DNA of 64,000 nt. Source: Sphingobacterium siyangense (GTDB lineage Bacteria > Bacteroidota > Bacteroidia > Sphingobacteriales > Sphingobacteriaceae). The notes under the pieces were generated by a model, which was not told the origin of the DNA, ran no database searches, and saw only the letters and a list, made by a program, of their open reading frames with translations. Each line of letters begins with the position of its first letter. Position 1 is the stretch's first letter. The stretch spans positions 62,001-126,000 of the forward strand of contig NZ_VLKR01000003.1 of the NCBI RefSeq assembly GCF_007830445.1. Reading direction: 5' to 3'. Shown here one piece after another: positions 45,065-53,966 of the stretch. The translations under genes were made by a program, and so were the position numbers.

Positions 45065-48000
45065 TTAGAATCCAATATTCAAACCAAAAGCAAACTGTTT
45101 CATTGTTGGATATTCTGCTCCTGCACCAACTTCTGGATCTAACCCCGGAAAATCAGTAAACATCAATAGGTTCTCTCCAGAGAAAAATACCCTTAAACTA
45201 CGTACTTTAACTTTTTCAGTTAGTTTCTTATCAAACGTATAACCTATTTGCAAATTTCTAAGCTTTAAAAAATTTGCATTATACAACCAATAATCGCTTG
45301 CCTGATTATTGATATTTTCTGCAGAAGTTCCGTATTTCAATCTAGGGAAATATCCATTTTGATTGGTACGTGGATCATTTGGTGCCGCCGGGTTATAGAA
45401 ATAATGGTCATCTGCAATACGAGTGGTTACCTGGTTACCAAGGATCAACACATTGTTATTATAACCAGCATCTGTCCAATAATACTGTCCTCCAGCCTCT
45501 CCTGCCCAAATCATAGACATATCAAGACCTTTATAAGAGAATCCGAGATTAAATCCATAGATATATTTAGGACTTGTCGACGTTCCGGTAAAGTACTGGT
45601 CGGCATTATTTCCATAAATACCATCTCCGTTCAGATCGGCATAGATCAAGTCTCCATAATACATCCGTGCATTCGAACCATAGCTATCCGCAATGGCTTG
45701 GGATGAGGTTACAAAAGAATAACCAGCAGCTTTCATCGCTTTTGCCCACTCGTAATCCTGATCCGTACGGATCATCCCTGTAGTAGGTCCACCGTTAACA
45801 TTGACGGATCCGTCGGAATTAAAATAACTACCATTTCCTCTATATACTTGACGTAAATAGAATTCATCCAACTGGTATCCCTCAAGTCTTCGGTTTACAC
45901 CACCTGTAGATACATCACCTAAATTAGTCTGCCATACCATTTTTCCCGTTCCGTCATCAACCATACCTTGAACCAGCTTACCCTCGTATTCCGTAACTTT
46001 ATTTTTATTATACGAGAAATTACCACCAATGTTATAACTGAAATCCCCGATCTTATCCCGCCAGTTCAGGTTAAGCTCAATTCCTTTATTACGCATAGCG
46101 GCCTGGTTATAAAAGGGAGCACTAGCAGTACCCGCAGTAATTGGCATCTGCGCTGTACGAATAATATTTGAAGTTTTACGATCGTATAAACTTAGTTCCA
46201 CGGATGCGCGTCGGTTTAATGTTGCAAATTCCAATCCAAGCTCCTTATTTTCGGAATCTTCCCATTGCAACAAGTTATTGCCAAAACGTGACAATCTAAG
46301 ACCATTAGCCTGCGCGCCGTTGAAAGAATAACCTACCTGGCCATACACACCATGCCATCCATATACGTTCAGATCGTCTCCGCCATCATTCCCTAATTTA
46401 CCCCACGATCCACGAATTTTAATATCTTGCAAATAAGGATCTACCGCCTTCATAAATGATTCCTTAGACAATATATATCCTAACGAAACAGAAGGGAAAG
46501 TACCATATTTCTTGCCAAGACCAAATTTTGATGAACCATCTCGGCGTAAACTAAATTCGGCTAAATATTTCCCATCATAATCGTAGCTAAAGCGACCGAA
46601 AAAAGAACGCATGGAGTTATCAGATTCTGCGCCGGAGATGCTATTCATCTCGGTTCCTGTACCGATATTAGTAATGGTAGCATCTATCAATCCTTTTGTA
46701 GAAGCACTAAATCCAGAATCGTTGTAATAAAATTCATTATGACCAACTAATGCACCAATCGTATGTTTACCAATCGTCGTGTTATAACGCAATACGTTAT
46801 CAAAAGATTTTCTGTAAATTTTATTATAGGACTGTCCAGTCGTCGAGGTCGCAAGGTTAACAGGAGTCGACGTAATCGTCATGGTTGAAAAGTCATACCG
46901 TGGTGACGGATCAGACCAGGTTTTCACTTCATCAAATCGGCTCTGGTAATTAAATTTCGTTTCAAATGTCAAACCCTTCCAAAGTTTAACATTTGCAAAT
47001 AAGGTTGCGTTGAGCCGTGTACGTTCATTACTTCCTTTATTATCGTAAAGGTAGGTCAATAAATTGTTCAGCTGAGATGATTCTCCGGAGCTGAGCACAG
47101 CGCTTCCAAACTTACTGTCATACATTGGGTAAATACCTGGTGTAGTTTGCCGCAAAAAATTATACAGATTGGCATCTGAAGCCATAGAACGTTCTTCTTT
47201 AACAACAAATGTCTGTGTACCCACGGTCAGGAAGTTGGTAACATCTGTCTCCAGATTCACCCGCCCTTCATAGCGTTTCATCCCTGTATTGTGCATAATG
47301 CCAGGGTTATCCTGTATTCTTCCAGATAGATTGTAGCGGATATTTTCACTCCCCCCCAAAACACTGACATTATGACTTTTTAACCAGGCATTCTCATAAA
47401 TCCAATCGCCCCAGTTTGTATTGGGATATGCGACATAATTTGGTATGCCCTGAGCAGTCAAACCATTTGGATCAGCATTTGCCGCCGTCCAAGTATCAAT
47501 AGCACTTTGCGTATATGGGCCTTTCTCGCCGATATTTTCTGCGGCCTCTTGGAACAAGCTCATATGTCTCAAATAATCGCTTACAAATTCAGGCTTTGCG
47601 CTTGGCGTTGTTCTCGAAAACAAACCTGAATATTTTATTTGCGGCGCTTGTCCGCCTTTTCCTTTCTTTGTTGTAATGACAATAACTCCATTCGCGGCCC
47701 GCGCACCATAGATAGCTGCCGAAGACGCGTCTTTTAATACTGATATTGTTTCAATATCTTCCGGATTTACTGCATCCATTACCCCCTGAATACCGTCAAT
47801 AATGACAAGAGCATCATTATTGTTCATGGTACCTGTACCGCGTACGCGAATGGTTGCTCCATCACTACCAGGCTTACCATTACCGACTTTGACTTGGACA
47901 CCGGCTGCAAGCCCCGAAAGTGCCGAAGATACGTTCGTTACCGCTCTACTTTCAAGCTTCTTGCCATCAATCGTCGCAACCGACCCTAACAATTTCGCCT

Positions 48001-48346
48001 TCTTCTGTTGTCCGTACCCCACGACTACAACTTCATCAATGGCAGCACTTGCACCGTTCATAGTTACATTGACGACATTGCGACCATTGACAACAACCTC
48101 TTGATTTTGATAACCGATATAGGAAACTAAGATGGTTGCATTGGAGCCAACTGACAATGAATAGGTACCGTTTGCATTTGTAGAAGTAGAAACACTTCCA
48201 CCCTTTTCTCGAATCGTTACACCCGATAAAGGTGCTCCTTGACTGTCTGTAATCCGCCCCGTAATTGAAATTTTCTGTTGTGCCATACTCGCACCCACAG
48301 TAAACATCATCATAGCAGACAGTCCAACTTTGTAAAACTTTGCCAT
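45065..48346 (-). CDS. SusC/RagA family TonB-dependent transporter
   Basis: 1093 residues. Signal peptide (1-22, ASMAQ), carboxypeptidase-D-like regulatory domain (about 25-100: ITGRITDSQGAPLSGVTI), the SusC signature around EVVVVGYGQQKK, plug domain with VIIDGIQG and AIYGARAANGVIVITTKKGK, then a 22-strand barrel ending in FGLNIGF. Imports oligosaccharides across the outer membrane using TonB energy. First gene of the minus-strand PUL operon, divergent from the HTCS regulator. Confidence 0.96.
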   Translation of the reverse strand: MAKFYKVGLSAMMMFTVGASMAQQKISITGRITDSQGAPLSGVTIREKGGSVSTSTNANGTYSLSVGSNATILVSYIGYQNQEVVVNGRNVVNVTMNGASAAIDEVVVVGYGQQKKAKLLGSVATIDGKKLESRAVTNVSSALSGLAAGVQVKVGNGKPGSDGATIRVRGTGTMNNNDALVIIDGIQGVMDAVNPEDIETISVLKDASSAAIYGARAANGVIVITTKKGKGGQAPQIKYSGLFSRTTPSAKPEFVSDYLRHMSLFQEAAENIGEKGPYTQSAIDTWTAANADPNGLTAQGIPNYVAYPNTNWGDWIYENAWLKSHNVSVLGGSENIRYNLSGRIQDNPGIMHNTGMKRYEGRVNLETDVTNFLTVGTQTFVVKEERSMASDANLYNFLRQTTPGIYPMYDSKFGSAVLSSGESSQLNNLLTYLYDNKGSNERTRLNATLFANVKLWKGLTFETKFNYQSRFDEVKTWSDPSPRYDFSTMTITSTPVNLATSTTGQSYNKIYRKSFDNVLRYNTTIGKHTIGALVGHNEFYYNDSGFSASTKGLIDATITNIGTGTEMNSISGAESDNSMRSFFGRFSYDYDGKYLAEFSLRRDGSSKFGLGKKYGTFPSVSLGYILSKESFMKAVDPYLQDIKIRGSWGKLGNDGGDDLNVYGWHGVYGQVGYSFNGAQANGLRLSRFGNNLLQWEDSENKELGLEFATLNRRASVELSLYDRKTSNIIRTAQMPITAGTASAPFYNQAAMRNKGIELNLNWRDKIGDFSYNIGGNFSYNKNKVTEYEGKLVQGMVDDGTGKMVWQTNLGDVSTGGVNRRLEGYQLDEFYLRQVYRGNGSYFNSDGSVNVNGGPTTGMIRTDQDYEWAKAMKAAGYSFVTSSQAIADSYGSNARMYYGDLIYADLNGDGIYGNNADQYFTGTSTSPKYIYGFNLGFSYKGLDMSMIWAGEAGGQYYWTDAGYNNNVLILGNQVTTRIADDHYFYNPAAPNDPRTNQNGYFPRLKYGTSAENINNQASDYWLYNANFLKLRNLQIGYTFDKKLTEKVKVRSLRVFFSGENLLMFTDFPGLDPEVGAGAEYPTMKQFAFGLNIGF

Positions 48347-48420
48347 ACTTTAGGAAATTAGTTTTATAATAAAAATTGGTTGTTTAATAGGCCAAAGATG
48401 GGTTTATGAGCAAATTAAGA

Positions 48421-48463
48421 GGGGTAAAATTCATAAATATTTGGGGGTAAAATCTTAAATTTG
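48421..48463. promoter_or_regulatory. Direct repeats between susC and the HTCS gene
   Basis: GGGGTAAAAT occurs twice (48421-48430 and 48444-48453), 23 bp start to start, about two helical turns, fitting the direct-repeat sites of AraC-type HTCS regulators. A TAAATTTG at 48456-48463 matches the -7 element for the HTCS gene (start codon 48483); no proper -33 was found. The repeats lie 75 bases and more upstream of susC. Confidence 0.45.
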
Positions 48464-48482
48464 ACACAAATACCCCATAACC

Positions 48483-51400
48483 ATGAGCATACTACCTATT
48501 TTATCGCGACAATTTCTGCTGTTGATATCCATCATTTCCCTTTGTCATGCACAGAATTTAAAATTTGAGACACTAAGCCAGGAGAACGTATTGGATAAAC
48601 AGGCGGTATTAACAATTGCTCAAGATAAACAAGGTAAACTTTGGTTCGGCGGCGGAGCCAACCTTTTTGTATACGACTCCCAGAATATCACTAATATTCT
48701 CGTACAGGATACCGTATTTAAAAAGGTAGATTACATTAACAAGATTGCCATCAACGCAAATAATGACCTTTTCATTGCTACAGCAACGCAGTTATTTATT
48801 TTCGATATCGACAAACGCAAAGCGGTATTTAAACAAGGAAAACCTTTTCAAGAAAAAATTACTGTCGCCGACATACAGCTCCTTTCAGACAAAATATTTC
48901 TGTGCACCGACAAAGGTCTCTATCAGGCTATCCCCACAGCAGGTACCTACAATCTCAAAAAACTCATTAACCAATCCCGAGTACAATCGATTATTCAGAC
49001 AGGACCAGAAACCTATATCATGGCGAGCATGAATGGCATAACGTCTTTTTCTTTGAAAAATAATCAAATTTCTACGAACCAGAATCTTATAGCATCTCCC
49101 CTGCCGTTAAAAGAGCAGATTTTCAGCACAATGTATCTTCATAAAAACATCCTGTGGGTTGGTACAAAATTGCATGGAATATTCCAATACAACTTCGTTG
49201 ATAAAAAATGGAATAACCTAACAGAAACAAATAGCAATCTGCTCAGCAATAACATCAGGAAAATTGTCCCAACTAAACAAGGAGACATACTGATCGGTAC
49301 ATTAAAAGGACTCTCCATCTTTAATGGGGCACCACATTTCTTAAACTATAAACATAATACCTCCGTCAAAAACTCATTGAGTCAAAACTCTATCTATGAT
49401 ATCTTTATTGATCGACAACAGATCACCTGGATAGGAACTTATTTTGGAGGAATCAATGCCATCTACCCCGATCTGACCCCCATACAGCATTATTCAACAC
49501 GTTCGCGTCCAGGTCTCAGCCTCAATAGCGATATCACCGGCAGTTTCGCAGAGTCAGAAAATGCGTTTTGGATTGGAACAGAAGAAGAAGGAATAAACAA
49601 AATTGACAAAAGAACAGAAATGACCTCCCCTTTGTCTAAATTAACCCAGTCAAACCTGATCAAGGATCTATACGTTAGAGATAACAAAATTTATGCGGCA
49701 CAGTATGGCGGGGGCTATTCCATTATCGATGCACAATCTGGAAACACACAACACTTTTACCTGGAAAAAGATCTCCTGAATCTCAAAAACAATATTTATA
49801 GCATTTATGTCGATCCCGTTCACCGCATTTACCTCGGAACCAATAAAGGGCTTTACATCGTCGATCCTGGAAAACCTGCAGCATATAACGCTGCATTAAA
49901 AACAGGTACAATTGATGATATCCAAGCGGACAATAAACAGCATACTTATTTGCTCAGAGGAGGTACACTTTTTCGCAAAAAACCGAATGAATCAAACATA
50001 AAACCAATAAAACAGCTAGATACATTGACGCTAGGCGGATTTTATGTTCATCCGAACGGGGACATCTGGCTGACATCCAAAGAATACTTATATCATTTTG
50101 ATCAGCATGATCACTTAACCAAGGTATCTCGCTTTCCGAACAATTCGCTAGGCTGGCCCATCTTTGTGAACAATCAGGTATGGCTTACCAGTAAAAATGG
50201 ATTAATATGCTATAATCCCAAAACAAAACATAGCTACCTCCTGAATCAATATGACGGTTTACCGGTCAAAAATCTACTTGGAGCCAAAGTCTTTGCCAGC
50301 AAAACAGGAACACTATTCGTCACAACACTCAATGGTGTAGTTGCCCTGGATACCCGAAAAATAACTTTCAATCAGACTATACCCGAGGTACTCTTCCGAA
50401 ATATCTTTCTCGAAGAGACACCCTTGAACTACGGACGGATTCAGAAAACGACAGATCCCAATAGCTATCAGCTCAAACTCCGACATGATGAAAACTTTGT
50501 TACGATTAATTTCTCAGGTTCTAATTTCATCAAACCACTAAAAAATAGATACCGATACAAGCTCGATGGTTTTGACAAGGATTGGGTTGAAACAAGTACT
50601 CCGTCAATACGATATACCAACATTCCGGTCGGAATGCATACCTTGACCATATTCGCCAGTAACAACGATGGCATTTGGAGCAGTATCCCCCTACGGATCA
50701 ACATCGATATTAAACCTCCCTTTTGGAGAACCTGGTGGGCCTATCTGTTGTATGTGGGCTTGTTCACCTTGGGTGTACATTTTGTCATCAAGTTTGTTGT
50801 CGAACGTGAGATGTTGATCAATTCAGAACGGGAACAGGAAAAGAAAATAAAATTCTTTACACAGATATCGCACGAAATTCGCACACCGTTGACTTTGATT
50901 ACAGCTCCATTAGACGAAATTATTTCCGAAACGGCCAATCTGACTTCTACACAAAACAAAGTAAAACGGATAAAAAAGAATGCCAGTAAGCTCCTTGGTG
51001 TTATCAACGAGCTGCTGGACTTTAAAAAATTCGATGACAAACACTTTGTACTGAAGAAAACCGACATCTCTTTTAGAGAATACATAGAAGACACGTTCTA
51101 CCTACTGAATGACCTTGCCAAAACAAAACATCTCAACTATTATATACGTCAGTTGGTCGCAGTAGGATTACAATCCATTGATACCCTGCAGTTTGATAAA
51201 GTGATGTTTAATCTACTATCCAATGCCATCAAATACACACCCGATTATGGTACAGTTTACTTGGAGTTGATCGAAAGTGATGACTCGTTTTCCATAAACA
51301 TAGTTGATAACGGCATTGGCATTGCTACAGACAATCAGTTTAAAATATTTGAAGAATACTATCGTGAAGAACAAGCTAATGATGCGATCGGCACAGGCAT

Positions 51401-52358
51401 TGGATTGGCACTTACCAAACAAATTGTGCTGCAACACAAGGGAGACATTCGTTGTTTTTCACAGGACGATGAAAAAGGAAAATGGACGGTATTTACGGTA
51501 ACCTTACCGAAACAAGCTGGCGAGAAAGTAGAGCTGCAAGCAATAGGCCTCCTTGGAAAGGAAACAGAAGACGTTAGCACACCTGTACCAAGCACGCTTG
51601 ATACTTCCTTACAACAAACTATTTTAATTGTAGAAGACAATAAAGAATTATTAGCAACAGTTGTCAATCTATTTCAGGATACCTACACGATCATTACAGC
51701 AAACAATGGTGAAGAGGCTCTTTCCAAAGCATTGGAATATATCCCTGATCTGATTATTTCAGACCTCATGATGCCTTACATGGACGGTGCTCAATTGTGT
51801 CAGGCCATTAAAACAAATATGGTAACAAGCCACATTCCGTTCATTTTGCTGACGGCCGTAACCGATAGCCATTCACAAACCTTAGCACTAGAACTGGGCG
51901 CCAATATCTATTTGACAAAACCCTTCGACAATAAACAACTATTTCTCTCCGCTCAGAATCTCATGGCTATCAGCCACAAAAAGAGTAAAGAATTTCAGGT
52001 CAAAACAGCTTCATTCGACAATGAACTTGATGCGCAATTCATCTCATCCCTAAATGAGTTGATCGAAGAAAATATCCAGTCAGATGGCTTTGATGTTAAT
52101 TTTATATCACGTAAAATGGGAATGAGCGCTCCAATTCTCTATCGTAAACTGAAGGCAATATCCAATTTATCGCTCAATAATTATGTTAAAACGTATAGGC
52201 TAAACAAAGCGAAAGAACTACTGAATTCTGACATGAACATCAGTGAGATCGCCTATACTGTCGGGTTTTCGGACAGGAAGTACTTTAGTAAGGAATTTAA
52301 AAAACAGTTTGGATACAATCCGTCGGAACAAACCGCTACGCCCAACCAGAATAGCTAA
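48483..52358 (+). CDS. Hybrid two-component system sensor/AraC regulator (HTCS)
   Basis: 1291 residues, one-protein signalling system: signal peptide (1-23), two 7-bladed Reg_prop propellers in the periplasm (about 25-650), Y_Y_Y domain (about 660-740), transmembrane helix (about 748-770), HisKA with phospho-acceptor His797 (ISHEIRTPL), HATPase with IVDNGIGIA and GTGIGLAL, receiver domain with Asp1094 (IISDLMMP), and C-terminal AraC HTH (about 1185-1285: ISEIAYTVGFSDRKYFSKEF). Senses the imported sugar and activates the divergent susCD operon. Confidence 0.96.
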   Translation: MSILPILSRQFLLLISIISLCHAQNLKFETLSQENVLDKQAVLTIAQDKQGKLWFGGGANLFVYDSQNITNILVQDTVFKKVDYINKIAINANNDLFIATATQLFIFDIDKRKAVFKQGKPFQEKITVADIQLLSDKIFLCTDKGLYQAIPTAGTYNLKKLINQSRVQSIIQTGPETYIMASMNGITSFSLKNNQISTNQNLIASPLPLKEQIFSTMYLHKNILWVGTKLHGIFQYNFVDKKWNNLTETNSNLLSNNIRKIVPTKQGDILIGTLKGLSIFNGAPHFLNYKHNTSVKNSLSQNSIYDIFIDRQQITWIGTYFGGINAIYPDLTPIQHYSTRSRPGLSLNSDITGSFAESENAFWIGTEEEGINKIDKRTEMTSPLSKLTQSNLIKDLYVRDNKIYAAQYGGGYSIIDAQSGNTQHFYLEKDLLNLKNNIYSIYVDPVHRIYLGTNKGLYIVDPGKPAAYNAALKTGTIDDIQADNKQHTYLLRGGTLFRKKPNESNIKPIKQLDTLTLGGFYVHPNGDIWLTSKEYLYHFDQHDHLTKVSRFPNNSLGWPIFVNNQVWLTSKNGLICYNPKTKHSYLLNQYDGLPVKNLLGAKVFASKTGTLFVTTLNGVVALDTRKITFNQTIPEVLFRNIFLEETPLNYGRIQKTTDPNSYQLKLRHDENFVTINFSGSNFIKPLKNRYRYKLDGFDKDWVETSTPSIRYTNIPVGMHTLTIFASNNDGIWSSIPLRINIDIKPPFWRTWWAYLLYVGLFTLGVHFVIKFVVEREMLINSEREQEKKIKFFTQISHEIRTPLTLITAPLDEIISETANLTSTQNKVKRIKKNASKLLGVINELLDFKKFDDKHFVLKKTDISFREYIEDTFYLLNDLAKTKHLNYYIRQLVAVGLQSIDTLQFDKVMFNLLSNAIKYTPDYGTVYLELIESDDSFSINIVDNGIGIATDNQFKIFEEYYREEQANDAIGTGIGLALTKQIVLQHKGDIRCFSQDDEKGKWTVFTVTLPKQAGEKVELQAIGLLGKETEDVSTPVPSTLDTSLQQTILIVEDNKELLATVVNLFQDTYTIITANNGEEALSKALEYIPDLIISDLMMPYMDGAQLCQAIKTNMVTSHIPFILLTAVTDSHSQTLALELGANIYLTKPFDNKQLFLSAQNLMAISHKKSKEFQVKTASFDNELDAQFISSLNELIEENIQSDGFDVNFISRKMGMSAPILYRKLKAISNLSLNNYVKTYRLNKAKELLNSDMNISEIAYTVGFSDRKYFSKEFKKQFGYNPSEQTATPNQNS

Positions 52359-52417
52359 ACCCTGTTATATCGAACTGTGGTCCCCGTAATGCTCAATAAA
52401 CGCTGTAATTCCCAATA

Positions 52418-52452
52418 AAAAGACAGAGGTGGCATAGCCACCTCTGTCTTTT
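52418..52452. terminator. Bidirectional terminator between HTCS and GH88
   Basis: Perfect 16-bp arms (52418-52433 and 52437-52452) with a 3-nt loop ata; GC-rich core cagaggtggc/gccacctctg with A- and T-runs outside. Confidence 0.9.
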
Positions 52453-52553
52453 AGCTTTAACTACGTTTTTAATCAAGTTTGAGCCTTACTTAAAACAAAT
52501 CATTTTTTAAACGATCTGATCCCACTAAAATAAGCTTTTAACTGTTGACAACC

Positions 52554-53801
52554 TTATTTAGCGATCTCTTTGATCATAGGTTCTCCGGACAATAGGCGCT
52601 GATAACGAACCAAGGCCTCCACATAATAATAATCGGCATAGGTCAACGGCACATCGATTTCCGAATTTAATGGCAGCGCTCCAACACTGTGTTGTAAGAT
52701 ATACCCACCATTTTGACCATAAGGTGCCAGATAAGGTGCCTTCGACAGGTTCTTAAGAATCGTTTCTGCTTTATCAAAATAATTCAAAGCTTCACTTCCC
52801 TTTGTGTATTGTGAGAGCTCTAACAAAGCAGATGCATATAATGCCGCCGCAGATACATCCCGCAGATCCTTATTCGGATACATTTTATCTGACTGCGCAA
52901 TTTTATCTTTATCAAAATCCCAGTAAGGAACCAGATCAGCAGGCAAATTCGGATTGCTTAGGATATACTTTGCGATTTGCTGGGCCTGCTTCAAAAATTC
53001 TTTCTTCTTTGTCTCGCGGTACATCATGGTATAACCATACAGCGCCCATCCTTGTCCTCTTGACCATGCCGATTCATCAAATGCGCCCTGATGGGTCTTT
53101 TTACCAATCGCCTTACCTGTGTTTTTATCATAATCGATCACATGGTATGAGCTATAATCTTTTCTGAAGTGATTTTTCAAGGTTGTTTCAGCATGAGATA
53201 CCGCAATATCATAGAATTTTTTATCTCCAGTCATTTTAGACACCTGTGTCAAAAACTCCAGGTTCATCATATTATCGATTATAACCGGATACTGCCATGA
53301 TCCGTGATCCCAAGAACGAATCGTTTTGGTAGTTGGACTATAGCGCGATGCTAAGGAATTGGCGCCGGTGCTGAGTACTGGTCCATACTTTTGGTTATCA
53401 CCCGTGAGACGCAGTGCGTTTCCAAAACTACAGAATAACATAAACCCTAAATCATGTGTACCCTTGTTGTTCTTTTCTTTTTCTAGATAGGTCAATTTCT
53501 CGGTTGCTTTCTTTAATAACCCTTCATCTTTGGTGCCTTCATATAAATACAACAATGTCCCTGGATAAAACCCCGAACACCACCAGCTCGACGAAGAAAA
53601 TACCTCTTTGCCATTTTCGAAAGTTTTTGGAAACTTTTCTGTCGGAGTTTCGTTCGCCAGGACTTTTATTTGCTTCGCTGCAGCATCTAGCTGCTGCTGA
53701 ATAAACGCTTTGGATAGATTCGGTTTTGCCGTTTGCGCCTGAACGACAGTCGAAGTACCCAAAATGGCCAATAATAACACGGAAAGTTGTTTTAATTTCA
53801 T
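52554..53801 (-). CDS. GH88 unsaturated glucuronyl hydrolase, soluble periplasmic form
   Basis: 415 residues. Signal peptide ending VVQAQ without lipobox, so periplasmic. GH88 signatures: WWCSGFYPGT, NKGTHDLGF with Asp117, VIIDNMMNLEFL with Asp176, GAFDESAWSRGQGWALYGY. Acts on unsaturated uronate oligosaccharides made by a lyase. Close paralogue of the lipoprotein at 40537, lacking its 4-5 residue insert at KNWDGQPW. Downstream of the GH95-like gene on the same strand. Confidence 0.92.
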   Translation of the reverse strand: MKLKQLSVLLLAILGTSTVVQAQTAKPNLSKAFIQQQLDAAAKQIKVLANETPTEKFPKTFENGKEVFSSSSWWCSGFYPGTLLYLYEGTKDEGLLKKATEKLTYLEKEKNNKGTHDLGFMLFCSFGNALRLTGDNQKYGPVLSTGANSLASRYSPTTKTIRSWDHGSWQYPVIIDNMMNLEFLTQVSKMTGDKKFYDIAVSHAETTLKNHFRKDYSSYHVIDYDKNTGKAIGKKTHQGAFDESAWSRGQGWALYGYTMMYRETKKKEFLKQAQQIAKYILSNPNLPADLVPYWDFDKDKIAQSDKMYPNKDLRDVSAAALYASALLELSQYTKGSEALNYFDKAETILKNLSKAPYLAPYGQNGGYILQHSVGALPLNSEIDVPLTYADYYYVEALVRYQRLLSGEPMIKEIAK

Positions 53802-53966
53802 TATTTTCTATTCTTTTATTTTTATTTGGTCAGCGCATTAGCGCTTTAATGCTATACCTAAATAATCCGCTCTTTTTCTTTATTTCAATTGATCGAGGAA
53901 TATTAAGCAATTGGCTCAAGGAGCTTGAATATTCAGTTTCAACGTAATTTCTTTAACTTACTTTTA

